Assembly (NCBI RefSeq): GCF_011386835.1
Contig: NC_088799.1
Span: 73,117,302-73,181,301 of the forward strand
From: Chrysemys picta bellii
Taxonomy: Eukaryota; Chordata; Testudines; Emydidae
Length of the DNA stretch: 64,000 nucleotides
Reading direction: 5' to 3'
Below, piece by piece: positions 1 through 12,001 of the stretch. Numbering within the stretch: position 1 is the stretch's first letter; each line of letters opens with the position of its first letter. The translations under genes and the position numbers were made by a program. Below the pieces are notes generated by a model. The model saw only the letters and a program-made list of their open reading frames with translations. It did no database searches and had not been told where the DNA came from.

Positions 1-306
1 AAGTAGCATGCTTCCACAGTGCAATCACCACGCACTTCTCCAATGGCAGGGCAGCTCTCATTCTCATGTCTTTGTACCGCAGGGCTGGGGCGAGCTCATC
101 ACACAGTCCCATGAATGTGGCTTTCCTCATCTGAAAGTTCTACAACCACTGCTCATCATCCCAGATGTGCATGACGATGTGATCCCACTACTCAGTGCTC
201 GTTTTCCAAGCCCCAAAACAGCGTTCCACGATGGTCAGCACCTCCGTGAATGCCACAAGCAACCATGTGGCGAGATCAATGTCAAACTGCTCTTGCCTTT
301 GTAGTT
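1..306 (-). pseudogene. Harbinger (HARBI1-like) transposase, N-terminal part, dead
   Basis: Reading the minus strand from about 306 to 1 in one frame gives the helical region that precedes the DDE nuclease of turtle Harbinger transposases: motifs TEVLTIVERCFGAW, WDHIVMHIWDDEQWL, MRKATFMGLCDELAPALR and LPLEKCVVIALWKHAT are readable. Harbinger nucleases cut and join element ends and normally act with a Myb/SANT-like partner, which is not visible here. Two in-frame TAG codons interrupt it: 188-190, in place of the Trp expected before WDH, and 140-142, in place of the Gln expected after WL. An in-frame TAG also lies upstream of the recognisable part. The frame runs off the window at base 1, so the catalytic region is not seen. 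The copy is clearly inactive. Confidence 0.75.
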
Positions 307-752
307 TATGTAATAACTACACACTGCCACTTGTGACGTGTTAGTGAGAGCGAACAGAATATTAGGCAACAGTGCGGGATCCATTCCTGTAGACCGAAGA
401 GGCAGAGCAAAGCGCACAGTACACAAACCGTTGAAAGATGGCGCCAAATGCAGATGCAAGCACAAGGATTGCTGGGATGTGAATCAATGCATCACAGGGT
501 CTTGGGACAGGACCCAGGATGCCCTGCGACCCCCTTCTGCCTTCCCACAACTCTTAGCGCCAGAAGAGGAAAAGATGCTCTGTGGGATAGCTGCCCAAAG
601 TGCACTGCTCTGAATACGGCTTCAAGTGCCACAAGTGTGAACACGCTCCCAGGCAGCTGACAGTGTGAACACACAACAGCACTTTCCCTTCAGTGCTCTC
701 TGAGCAGCGCTGTAACTGCCAGAGCTGAAAATCTGCCAGTGTAGATGTACCC
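1..752 (-). mobile_element. PIF/Harbinger-type DNA transposon, 5' part, truncated by the window edge
   Basis: The minus strand carries a Harbinger-like nuclease remnant (1-306) preceded by about 440 bp of non-coding 5' sequence. The outer end at 738-752, read on the minus strand, begins GGGTACATCTACACT, the kind of terminus seen on Harbinger elements and on the two miniature elements at 14661 and 52211 in this window. The adjacent trinucleotide TCA (753-755) may be a mutated TWA target duplication; the partner lies outside the window. The leader is GC- and CpG-richer than its surroundings. The end position is a judgement from the terminal motif and not from a two-sided duplication. Confidence 0.7.
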
Positions 753-1498
753 TCAGTATTTAGTAGGCAGTCTAACCAAGCTTTATGCTCCCAACTTAAA
801 CTTGTTAAAAGGGAGGCAGGCTTGAATTTCATAGGCTCTGCCAAGACCTTTTCCTTTGGTGAATGCCAAGGGATACAAGTCTACATACAGAGCTGTACTT
901 CCAGGAAATTGGCTTGCCTCTTCCAACTATTCCTGGCCTCAAGCCACAAAATCTGTCAAGATATATGACTGAGAGTGTGATGCATGTCGCTTGTCACAAC
1001 TGTATTGGCTTCAAGTGTCCTTTGAAAAGAGAGTGCTATACATGAAATGCAACTTTTGAAGGTTCTGAAGGTGGCAAAGGATACTTAAAATGGCAAGATA
1101 GGCTATTATTTTATATCTGACATTATTTATCAATGGGATAAAGCAAGAAATCTGGGGACAGGCATCATCTGGTTTCTTTTAGTTCTGACTTCAGTCCCTC
1201 AATAGTCTTAGTCATCAACCTCTCTCTCCTTGGCTTAAAGAAAGCATCCTTAGAAAAGGATATTGTAGCCAGCAATTTTATGTGCAGCCAAATCTAAAGT
1301 ATGAGGGGAAGAAGAAGTAGGTCATTGATGGTCGATGAGTTAAGGGCAGATTTTAGGACTTAACTAGTGTTTTTGCTTTTGTTGCTTTCTATCAACACCT
1401 TTATCTTTACTTAGTACTTTATGATTTAATACTGTACATACAGTATTTGTGAAATATCAAGGCAGCCACAGCATTGCTGAGGGAAGTTTTGCCATAGC
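753..1498. other. AT-rich stretch, no feature recognised
   Basis: No coding frame with family resemblance, no RNA gene and no clear repeat was seen between the Harbinger end and the hAT miniature element. Short open frames here have ordinary AT-rich composition. Confidence 0.5.
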
Positions 1499-1506
1499 CT
1501 TTAGGC

Positions 1507-1835
1507 TAGTGGTTCTCAAACTTGGGCCGCCGCTTGTTCAGGGAAAGCCCCTGGTGGGCCGGGCCTGTTTGTTTACCTGCTGCGTCCACAGGTTCGGCCG
1601 ATCGCAGCTCCCACTGACCGCAGTTCGCCGCTCCAGTCCAATGGGGGCTGCAGGAAGTGGCGCGGGCCGAGGGACGTGCTGGCCGCCCTTCCCGCAGCCC
1701 CCATTGGCCTGCAGCGGCGAACCGCAGCCAGTGGAGCTGCGTTCGGCCGAACCTGTTTACTGCAGGTAAACAAACCAGCCCGGCCCACCAGGGGCTTTCC
1801 CTGAACAAGTGGCGGCCCAAGTTTGAGAACAATTG
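1507..1835. mobile_element. hAT-type non-autonomous miniature element with intact 8-bp target duplication
   Basis: A 329-bp GC-rich block lies in AT-rich sequence. Its ends are inverted copies of each other: TTCTCAAACTTGGGCC on the left matches the reverse complement of the right end, and the similarity continues inward for about 70 bp through the CCCCTGGTGGGCC and TTTGTTTACCTGC segments. It is flanked by identical 8-bp direct repeats CTTTAGGC at 1499-1506 and 1836-1843, the duplication length produced by hAT transposases. There is no coding capacity; open frames across it arise from its high GC content. A related hAT miniature element lies at 44403-44717. Known: hAT elements make 8-bp duplications. 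Inferred: mobilised in trans by an autonomous hAT. Confidence 0.88.
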
Positions 1836-1843
1836 CTTTAGGC

Positions 1844-4800
1844 TACATATCTGCTGAATGTTTCTGCAAAAGTAATAATTCAAGCTGGTTTGTTGCTAAA
1901 TGGGAGTATTTAAAAATAACTGTGAACAGGCTTCAGTGGTAAATGAAATTAGCAAAAATTGTTTTCTTCCAGTCGGACAAGAGTGGGAGAGGGGAGGTTG
2001 TGGGAGCAGTAAATAATTTTATGGAGTGTTTAAGGTATCTGTTACAGGCTGCTTGCTCTCAGGCTGGAGAGCCTGGGGCTAAACAAGATGAGAGCCCCAC
2101 TTGAGGGGAATCAGATAATTTCAAATGTAGAAGGCAGCAGGAAGAGGTGGGATGGTTGAAAGAAGCTCAGGAATTAGGAGCTACTAACTCCAAAAGGAAG
2201 CAGGGCTGAGCTCCACTCAGATGGAGCAGTCTGACAGTGGAAGAGCTCTGGATGTGGTTGAAGAACTGGAAATAAGTATGAATTCTTCAATTATGATTTT
2301 GGACTTTGTCTTGGGCTCATTGAGGATTGGATTATTTTATGAATAAGGACTCTGAGGTCTAGGTGAACTTTATTTGATATTAAACCAGCACTAGAAGTCT
2401 CTAGTGCAGCCCTATTTGGACTGCTTAAAGGGCCCAGAAGAAGGGGCTGGGGGCTAATAGGGACAGAGTGCCTGTAAAGTAATCCTAAAGGGGCTCTCAA
2501 TAAGTGACCACAGTGCTACAGTATCATTAGAGTCTAATGTTAACTTGCTGTTATATTTGGCAAGTAATTTCTTCAGATTTGGGGCTAAAGTAAAATAATT
2601 CAGACAAAACTGTTCTGTAGTTTAGGTGTTTCCTGTGTTTTGTCTTAACATTTCCAATAATGTTGCCCTCATATAAGAAAACTGAAACAATAAGGTTCAG
2701 TGTAAACCAGTTGCCCTTGCTTGATATTATTATCTATGGAGCTACATGAGCAATTTGTTAGTCTGTAGTGCCCCAAATAAATATTTGAATAAAAACCTGA
2801 AAAGATAGGTGGGGATATATTTTTCTAATAATAGAAGGAAGGTCATATTCAAACTTACATAATTTTGTCATAGCCTACTCATATGCCTATGTATAGTCGG
2901 CCATAATTGCAATAAGATTCACATCTCAGACAAGATTTATATTTTTAGTCACTGAAATACTGAATGAGTGATTAAAGGGAGTATATTAGAAGCTGGTGTG
3001 AATTATTTAAGCTTCATTTTGGCTTTATATTTCAGATTTAATTATTCTTCTACCACTTGGTACTACATGGAGTACTGTCATAGTATTGCTTAGAGCTGCT
3101 TGAAATTTGTTGACAATTTTTTTTCTTACTGGAAAATGTAATTTGAGGGCAATCAAATTTTTCCCACTGGAAAATGCTAATTTCAATAAAACTTTTTCCC
3201 CCTGATTGGGATGGGGGGGGGGGGAGTGAAAACACCAGAAACCAAGGATTGCTTCTAATCAACCTTTGAAAATTAGAAAAAAGTCTTATTCCACCATTTA
3301 CCAGTTAGAATAAGTAAATTAAAGTGAGAGTGGATTTGTTTTGGGGTTGGTTTTTTGGGGGGTGGGGAAGGGGGATTAGGGAGGAAAAAGCAGGGAGAAC
3401 TCCAAAAAGAAATGAAATGTGTCAGTTTTGAAAACCTGAAACAAACAACACATTGGAAAGAAATGTTCATTTGGCTATGAACCAACATTTCAAAATTAAA
3501 TGAAAGGGACACCGAGTGTATCAGTGGTGCTTACTATCCTCTTCCATGTGTCCTGCTGATGGTGAAACACATCAAGGCCATGCAATGAATTTCCTTTTCT
3601 TCTGTTTAGTGTCAGGGTTAATGTTAGACTGGTCTGTGGGATGCTAATTTAGTAAAGGTTCTTTTTATGCCTAAAACTTGTCTTTTATCGAATGAAGGCA
3701 AAACAGGGCTAAGACTTAACACACAATTTGAAACATTCTTAACTATGGATGGCTCTAATGCGAGGTTTCACTGTAATCTTTGTACTTTAGTCAAATCCTA
3801 TTCTTGGGTGGTTACATGGCTTCCATTGAAGAAAATGGGAGCCAAAAGCAGAATTTGGTCTATAATGTGTCTCCCGTGCAGCATCACTAACATTAACAAA
3901 GCTTAATAAATTGAATCTAATCTATTTCTGTGACAAATGCACATTAGAATGTTAGATTTTGAAGAATATTAGAGAAATATACTGTATATCAAGAGCAGAT
4001 TCTGCAGGTATATAATAGGATAGCCATAAAATAGTAAGATACTTGAGTTAAGTTAGAATATGGCCATTGCACCATTTTCATATGCACATTGTGCTAGACC
4101 TGCAAGACACATTTAACTCGCACTGTAAATTTGGGTGTACATTACTCTTTACTATGAGCCTCATTAATGGTTACATGTATTGCTTACGTGAAGAAACTAT
4201 CCCCTATAACAAATATGCCCACTTAAAGAAAAAAGAGAGCACTTTCTTATTTCAATATAGGGGTTTGTTCTAGAATCCAGTGTTACAGATGTTTGCTGTT
4301 TGACACAGGTGTAACTTCTAGAACATACAACTGGATCTGAAAAATCAATGGTTTACTGAAATATTTTATTAGAAGGGTTTGGTTTTCAATATGTGAAAAA
4401 ATTTCTAGCCTCTCGGAGAAACTTGAAGTTAGGCCATAAATACTCATTGCTGACTTGTATGAGCTAATCACTAGCAACCCTTACTAGAATCTTACCTCCC
4501 TAGGAAACCCCAGATTGCCCTCTTGGCCAAAGAAAGCCGCTCTCCTTTAAAGTGAATACAGATATAATCTGAAATACCGGCAGCCACAGACAGACACATA
4601 TACCATTTTACTTGGCTGATACCAGTCTAGTAGTATCCATATTGATAAGCAAGATAGGGTAACCTCTCCTCACCAGTATCCTGAATCTTGCTCTGACCAG
4701 TGGTTTGGATGCTCACTATGTTGCCCAGGCTCAGCAAGTGGCGCACCAATCACAAGACCATTCCCTACACAATTAAAGAGTGCTGAGCGAATAGTGGAGC

Positions 4801-7516
4801 AAAAGATGCTGAGCTGGGCGGGTCAATATCCCAGTACAGTCTACATGGTAGAGAGGGCCATAATAGCATGACAGAGTAGGGTGAAGGGGGGTGAGGCCTG
4901 AGAAGTAAATAGCAGACTTTGTTTACCCAGTCTAAAAAGCTGGATATGCTGCTGGCTTTCTCTTTTAACTTGTTCCTAAATTATATAAATTGATCTATAT
5001 GTCCCAAGAATAGTTATAGGTGAGTAAAATACAGCTGATACTTGCTCTATTATAATTCTTATATGGGATCAGATGGACCTAGCAAACACAACCTCTCCCA
5101 GCTCAGTCATTAGGTGAGTGTTAACAATGTAGCTAGGAACATGTGAAAACAGCATTAAAGGCGATGTTTCTTTTCCACATGTAGTGGAAGAATGTGAGCA
5201 TGCTTGTCTGGACTGAGATAGATATTGGTTCTTGGGTGCCTGATAGCCTGGTGGAAGAGACACTTTGAGTGTAGCCTGGGAGTTTTGTGTGTGTGGCAGG
5301 GGGTGGGGGTGGAGTAACCAGACCCAGGCACCCAGCAGATTGGGTAAAGGGTATATCTGAAGAAATAGAAAGAAAGGAACTGCCTCTGGCTACAGGTGCG
5401 GAGAACTGTATGTGGTAGATGGAGTTCTGAAGACAGAGTTTCTCTGATGGAGCTTTGCTGCTGTTGTTGCTATCTTTGTTCAAGGTCAAACAGGAATGCT
5501 GTACATATTGTGAATAAAATAGCCCAGGAGGAAATATCCTGAGTCTGTTTCATTTGCTTCTCTTCCAGTGAGGCCTCAACTTACGCAAAATCCCAAAACT
5601 CTTAGAAGCTGGAACTCCTGATAATTATGTATTTTATTTATTTAAGCACTTTGCGGCTGATGGGCTCCTTCAGTCTGTGTGGGAGACCTTCCTCTGTTTT
5701 CTGACAATGGGAAACTCGCTTGGCAAGTGCTCTGAATAACAGTGGTTGCATTGAAAACAGTGGCATGAGAGGGCTCATCCTACCTGTCTGTGGTAATTTA
5801 TCAGATGTATTGAAAGCTTTTATAGCAGCAGAGGAAAGAGAATATTTTCCTCTGAATTTTTTGTGGTTGATGATGAAGATTAAAAATAAATAAATGTCGT
5901 GACTTAGAAATGAAGAGAATTTCCTAAGTGTTATTTATAAAGCAATCAAAACATACTGGTAATGCTTTTGATCCAATTGTCATCACCCCCCCCTTTTTTT
6001 TTTTTAATAAATCTCACTACTTATTTCTAGGATGCTATCAATGTTTTGGGGGTCCTTACATATAACTGTTTTATGAATGTGTACAAAGCATAAGAACATA
6101 CATCTAAATAGATATGGATAAAGAACTATCTGATTGTAAGACGCTTTTTTTCTTGTTTTTTATACTGCAAGTCTGGTAGCACCATGGAGACATTTTTATA
6201 CTATTAACACTCCATCTCTGCTTTTCTGAGCTGAGACTGAGGAACACATTGCAAACAAATTTGTGATGTGTATTGTTGAGCACAGCAGCCTGCAATCATT
6301 TAATTCATATTCCCTATGACCTTGTCAAGGTCATTCAAAGAGAGATACCAGCCCTGGACCGATAAGAATGTGTTCTCAAAGTGTATTTGTTTTTTCTCTT
6401 CTGTAGGTGAGTGTAAAAGGGGGGGGTGGGAGAGTAATGGTGCTTGCTGACTAAACAGTAAAATTTGTAGCAGTGTAGTGCAGTTGTAGCAGTGTAGGGA
6501 TAACTTACAGATATATAATTACAAGGACTGTGTGACCAATGCACCAAACCCAGCAATTGCTCAGGGCCACGGAATATGACAGTGAACACTGCACTGTAGC
6601 AAACGCAGCTTTCAAATTTAAACAAATGAGATTCCATTTTTGACAATGACGTGTCCTGCATTCATTTCAAACAGCCAGTCTCTCATGCTATTTTATCCAA
6701 TATCCTCTTCTATCTGGAATACATAGATTTTAAAATTAGCTGTGGTCTGTATCCTTTCTCTGTCAAATCATCCTTTTGAAGTACTTCACAAAACACAGTG
6801 CCCTTTATTTTCCAGTGCATCTTCAGTGGCTTTGCTTGTCTTTGAGAATGAGCTTTGCTTCCAGCAGAATCAGTCAAAGCTTCAATCTAATATTCAGTCA
6901 AATCCTATTGGGGAAGAATGGGATCAAAATCAGAGTTTGGAAGGACAGCTATACCTGTTTGCATAGTTATGCTTGAATAATGCTACTGGTTTACCATTCT
7001 AGAGTGGAGAATGGAAAAATAGATCCTTTTTTTTTTCTTCAATTGCTTCAGAACATAACTTTTTCAAGGAAAAAAAATAGTCTATACTGTAGATAATTTA
7101 AAAATAACTCTTGATGGGATAGTCTTCCCCATAATAGCAAAATGCAGACCTATTAAGTGAGACATTATTGCTTTTCTTTCTATGCAGTATGCCTATGTCT
7201 TGTTTGTTTTCATCCTGTATAATCTCTTTCCAGTCTATCTTTTAAAAGCTAGCTCATCTTTAGTACAGTAAATAGTAAATTTTTCAGGCACAGATGAAAA
7301 CCACTGAGGGACTCAGGAGACCAGACTCCAGCAGGTATGGAAAGCTATCCATTCTTAGATTATTTTTTTTTGTAGTTCCAGAATTGCATCTTTAAGAGTA
7401 TCCATTCCCCTACTATTGATTTCTTTCCTGCAAAAACAAGCTGGATTGGATGTCTGCTCTAGTGTTTTTTAAATATAGGCTCTTATGTTCCCAGGTCCCA
7501 CTCACCCAATCTGAAG
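1844..7516. other. AT-rich intergenic or intronic DNA with simple repeats only
   Basis: No exon, RNA gene or well-bounded transposon was recognised. It contains homopolymer runs (G-run near 3212-3224, T-run near 5995-6005) and a moderately GC-richer patch at about 2040-2500 that could be an old anonymous repeat but shows no ends. Open frames such as 5133-5489 on the minus strand show no family motif and are taken as chance. Confidence 0.5.
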
Positions 7517-7520
7517 CAGG

Positions 7521-8449
7521 TGTTATGTTTAAACAAAGCATATGAGATCTTTTATAGGGGAGAAGGCAACATGCAGCATTTATTGAGAATACAGCAGTTA
7601 GCATATGCTTTTCAGTCACACACACACACAATGCACACCGTCCCACCAGTTGATGTTTATAGTTACCAGTCCAAAGTCTGGATCAATCTAGTGGCCAGCC
7701 AGATTGGTCGCAGAGTGGAGCCGGACTCTGTTGGTCGCGATCTGATGCTCCTGGAGTAGTGGCAAGACGAACCCAAAGCCCCATGGCAAAGCACCCTGTT
7801 CTTATAGTCCTTTTTCTCTGTTGAAGTTTATGGATTTTGCTGTTAGTTTATGACCGGTTACTCCTTAATTGGTGTTATCTTTTGATGTTAACATTCCAAA
7901 ACATCTCCGAGAGGGTCATCCTGTCCCGGAGTGATTTAATCACGTGTCTTTAGGGGTGCCAGCCTCCACCTCAAGGTCGTCAATCTGCCCTTCTTCAATC
8001 ATGGATGCACGTTGATGGTGCTCTGGCATCAATAAGTCTCGATAATGGCCTTCACACCTTATCTTTTCCTGATGCATGCATTCCTCATTCACACAAACAG
8101 TATTTTACAGAGACCTTTGAGAATACAAACAGCAGTATTTTATATCAAGCGAAAAGACATTGTAAATTAAACCTTGCTAAATTTTATAACCAAAACAATT
8201 CACATTGAGACCCAGGCCTTCAACGTTCCTCTAATCTACTTAGCATAGACACAATACAGGATCCTGTCTCTTACTAACTAAACCTTAAAACAAAGAACTA
8301 AAAGGGCCCAATTTGTAATGCATATGGGAAACAAAATCCCATAGTCCCAAAGGGTCATTCCTTTCTGCTATTCAAAAAGGGTGGCTGGCAGAATGAAATC
8401 AAATCATACATTAATTCTCATAGTACAATTATAAAATACTTCTCCAACA
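7521..8449 (-). mobile_element. Solo LTR of an endogenous retrovirus-like element, with 4-bp target duplication
   Basis: A 929-bp block begins TGTT and ends AACA, the inverted dinucleotides typical of LTR ends, and is flanked by identical CAGG at 7517-7520 and 8450-8453. Orientation is minus: an AATAAA polyadenylation signal lies at 7579-7584 (minus strand), about 60 bp before the 3' end of the LTR, and the minus-strand 5' end reads TGTTGGAGAAG. No gag, pol or env sequence adjoins it, so it is a solo LTR left by recombination between two LTRs. A 4-bp duplication is usual for class I (gammaretrovirus-like) elements and some Gypsy elements; the class is inference. Confidence 0.72.
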
Positions 8450-8453
8450 CAGG

Positions 8454-11400
8454 GTCCTGCTCATTTTGCCCCTCAGAGCCTGCTGTGTTAATGTTGAATG
8501 ACACACTTACAGACAATACAGTGAGCAGTTATAGGGGAGACTGTTTCATACTATCCGACTCTGGGACAGACAGTACATTTTGCGTGAAGTGGAGATGGAA
8601 GCCAGGTAGTAATTACTGTGGAGAAGGCAGTGTAGGTCCTATCAGTTTTACTTTCACTCTGTAAATGAGCACCTACATATCCCTTGGTTTTGGAATAAAG
8701 AGAAGCGGCATCTTCTGTCCTCCTCTACAGTTGTGACTACTGGTAGTCACTTCAGAAGTAGGGGGAATGTTATCCATGCTTGCAACAAATCATGTAATTT
8801 CTTAATAATGTGGGTGGAGCCATGCCCATATATAGGTGTGCTGCTCTTTCCATGCACATGTTCTCCCAGTGGGCAGGCTCTTGTAGCAAAGTGAAAGTGG
8901 GCTGTGGACAAAATTCAGATACTAAAGAAAGGATATGGCTTTCCTTTAAATTCACTGTGGGTGACTCTTGAGGATCACACTTCTTGCTATAACCCATACC
9001 TGTCTAAAGCCAAAACTCCTCACATCATTTAGATATGTGATGCAGTTCAGTATTTTCCATGTCCTACTGCATGTGACAAGATAAAGTGCAGTGCTGCTGA
9101 AACTTTCTATTGTGTTTTCATGGACCCCATCACCACCACACTTTTTTTTTTTTTTTTTTGGAAGTGGCTGTTTTCTTCAGTGACATTGAGTAAACCTCTC
9201 ATAAATACTGAAGAAAACCATTGTTGCTTATACAATACTTTCTTAAAGAGATTATAGATTCCTCTAAAAGCCCCCCAAATCTGGTCTCTTAAAATGTGTA
9301 AAACCTTATGAAAAAGGTGATTTCATTTAGTGCTCTCATTTCTGTAAGAATAGTGTCTTTGCCATGTCTTCCCAGTTTAAGATGACAATAACAAAATGAC
9401 AGTTTAAGGTATGTACATATAGTTAACTATACGTGCCATGTTTGTTCTGCTTACTAATCAAAATACTTTCATCCCCTCACTAACATCATGTCCTTCCTAC
9501 CTGATTCGTGTACATACATTTTGGCAGTCAAATACAGTGACAAACTGGGTGAATCTTAAATTACATTACCAGCTGCTATTTATTCATTTTTGTCAATGTT
9601 TTGTAAGTTTTATACAGCTATTCTATAGCACTATAAATTTTCAAATTTGAAAGGTGGCCACATATTACTGTGAATATACTACCATCATACTCATCACCAC
9701 TATCATGTTTACCACTTCTGTGCTACTTCAACTTATAAACCATAGTAAGAGAACGTTATTCATAATTAGTGATAGCAGCAGCAGCACACAATCAGCATAT
9801 ATATATATATATATTGAAGTAAATATTCAACTCTTAAGACAAACCAAAACCCAACTCATGGAGAGATCTGCACTGCTACATCTGAGTTGATTCTGTCTTG
9901 AATATTAGTGCATGTGCCTCTGAAATTATTCCAAGTCAAAAAGATAGGAAGGAAGGTGACAGAAGCAAAATTTCCAGCTTAGAAGCATAGTTAAGGTCTG
10001 AGTTGGAATCTTGAGATGAACAATACCTATCAGGAGAATGTCAGTCTTCAAAGCATTTAATATAAATTGCATTTCTAGGTTCTTTTGTTTGAAATAAGTT
10101 CAATTTACTAATGAAGAAATTGTATCTAAAAGTAATGAAGCACAATTCCAACTTGCTGACAGTGAAATATCCAATTTCAATTGGTCTTCACCCTAGACAG
10201 ACATATTACCCAATCATTGCTAATAAGTAAGATATTTTAATAAAGGGTTATTGAATTAGCACAGCTTGGCTTGCATATTGAATTATATGCTTTGTAAATG
10301 AAGTGATATTTTACATTAATTGGTGCTAATTACTTCAGAACTGTTAACATTAATGTTTTAATTTTGTATGATGGTGACTGAAATTGTACATGAATTTCAT
10401 GTACATCAATTGCTGTGGTAGTCTTGCATTATATAACTGCTGAGGATGGCAAGACTTTAAAGTTTTGGATATTTGTGAAAGATAAGCATTCCAACAGTAG
10501 AGTACTTCTCCATATTCCTTGGATCTGCCAGATAGGGCTGGAAACAGATTTCTAATATCTTTTTGCCATTTGTCTAATGTGTGAAGAACTGTGTGTGTGC
10601 AATTTGTCACTGAGACACTTTGTAACTAAGGAGTACAGCTGGTTAAATAGTAAACACATTGCGTTGTGTTTAGTTTTTGTTTTTCTACAAATAAAGGTGC
10701 CAGGTTTTGGCGTACTCAGATTCATGGACTCCCGTTATCATTGAATATTTGGACAACTACAACTATTCATGAAAATACAAATTCTAAAAGTATCTGACAT
10801 GGAAGCAATACCACATGATGTGGTTGCACAGCTCTGCAAAACAGTAGTCAAAGCAAGCAATTCACAATCAATCGACAGAACTATTTTTGTAAACTATTAA
10901 GTGAATTTCAATATTTTTTCATAATTAATCAGGATCTGTTTGACCTGTGCACTAAATAAACAAGAGGCTAACTTAAAAGATAAATGTAAATTAATCAACT
11001 TGCTGTACTGGGCTGTACAGACATGCAAACATGAAAATTGTGGGGGAAGGATTATTTCAATTTTTTCAACCTCCATTCAGTTTGTTTAATCTATGTATTT
11101 GTTAATTTATCCACATAAATTCTTTCATCCCAAAAAATGTTTAATTTGATCAGTCTCTAAAATGTCAGGGTCCACCATCTCATTTGATAGTCTAACTAAT
11201 GTAATCATTATAGTGTGAGATTATATCATGTCTTAATACACTGTCATAGAGTTTTCACATAACCTAAATTACATGGTAGGCTTTAAGAATGTACTTAAAG
11301 TTCATTTGCTTTGCTGACTCAGATACCTAAAAAGGAATGATAAAATAATATATGCACGGTAAAGAATTTTTGGATGAGCATAGATGATTGTATACAGATT

Positions 11401-11672
11401 ATATTGGATAGTCTTCTCCTCTGTGTTTTCCCTATTTTGAGACTAACCTGTTACATCACTCTTGTGGCTTGGGCTCTTTGAGAGCGAGAGATCTCTAATT
11501 AGTGTTTGATACAGCTGAATGATGATAGTGTTCAGGGAAATATTTTTATTAAGGTAACTATTTGTAGTATTGTGATGTTGTGCATTCTAATATTTATTTT
11601 TGCTACCTTTGGCCAGCAACTCATAAAATAAACTATTAAGCTTAAGGAGAATACGATGTAAAATAACATAAA
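8454..11672. other. AT-rich stretch, no gene; short simple repeats
   Basis: Contains a T-run near 9142-9159 and a short (AT)n at about 9798-9814. The segment around 10230-10340 has dense homeodomain-like TAATTA/TTAATT cores and could be a conserved non-coding element, but nothing in the sequence alone proves this. No coding frame with family similarity was found. Confidence 0.45.
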
Positions 11673-12001
11673 TAACACTGGTCTACAATTTTTGAGAAGT
11701 TGTCTGCTTCAGAGATAAAATGTGCTATTTATTATGTATTTTGATGTGCTGAACTCAAATATGACAATTACAACAACTGATTGGCTACTGTTTTTAAGAT
11801 ATTTAAGTTTTTAAATTTTATGTCTATGTCTATTGTGTAGATAGTAGAGTTTTAATCATAAATTGTAAACCTAGGTCTTTTCATGTGTTTATGGTTGCTT
11901 TACATGATAATATTTCACCTGTCCTGTTTATGTAAAACTTTAAAAATCAGCAAAAGTGTTATATAAATAAAATTTATTATGAAACAAAAGGCAAAAAACT
12001 A

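Noticed and set aside
2040..2500. Purine-rich, GC-richer patch as a possible retroelement
   Set aside because: No ends, duplications or coding motifs could be identified.
5133..5489. 118-codon open frame on the minus strand
   Set aside because: Low-complexity PPPPP run and no motif; composition follows a G-rich tract on the plus strand.
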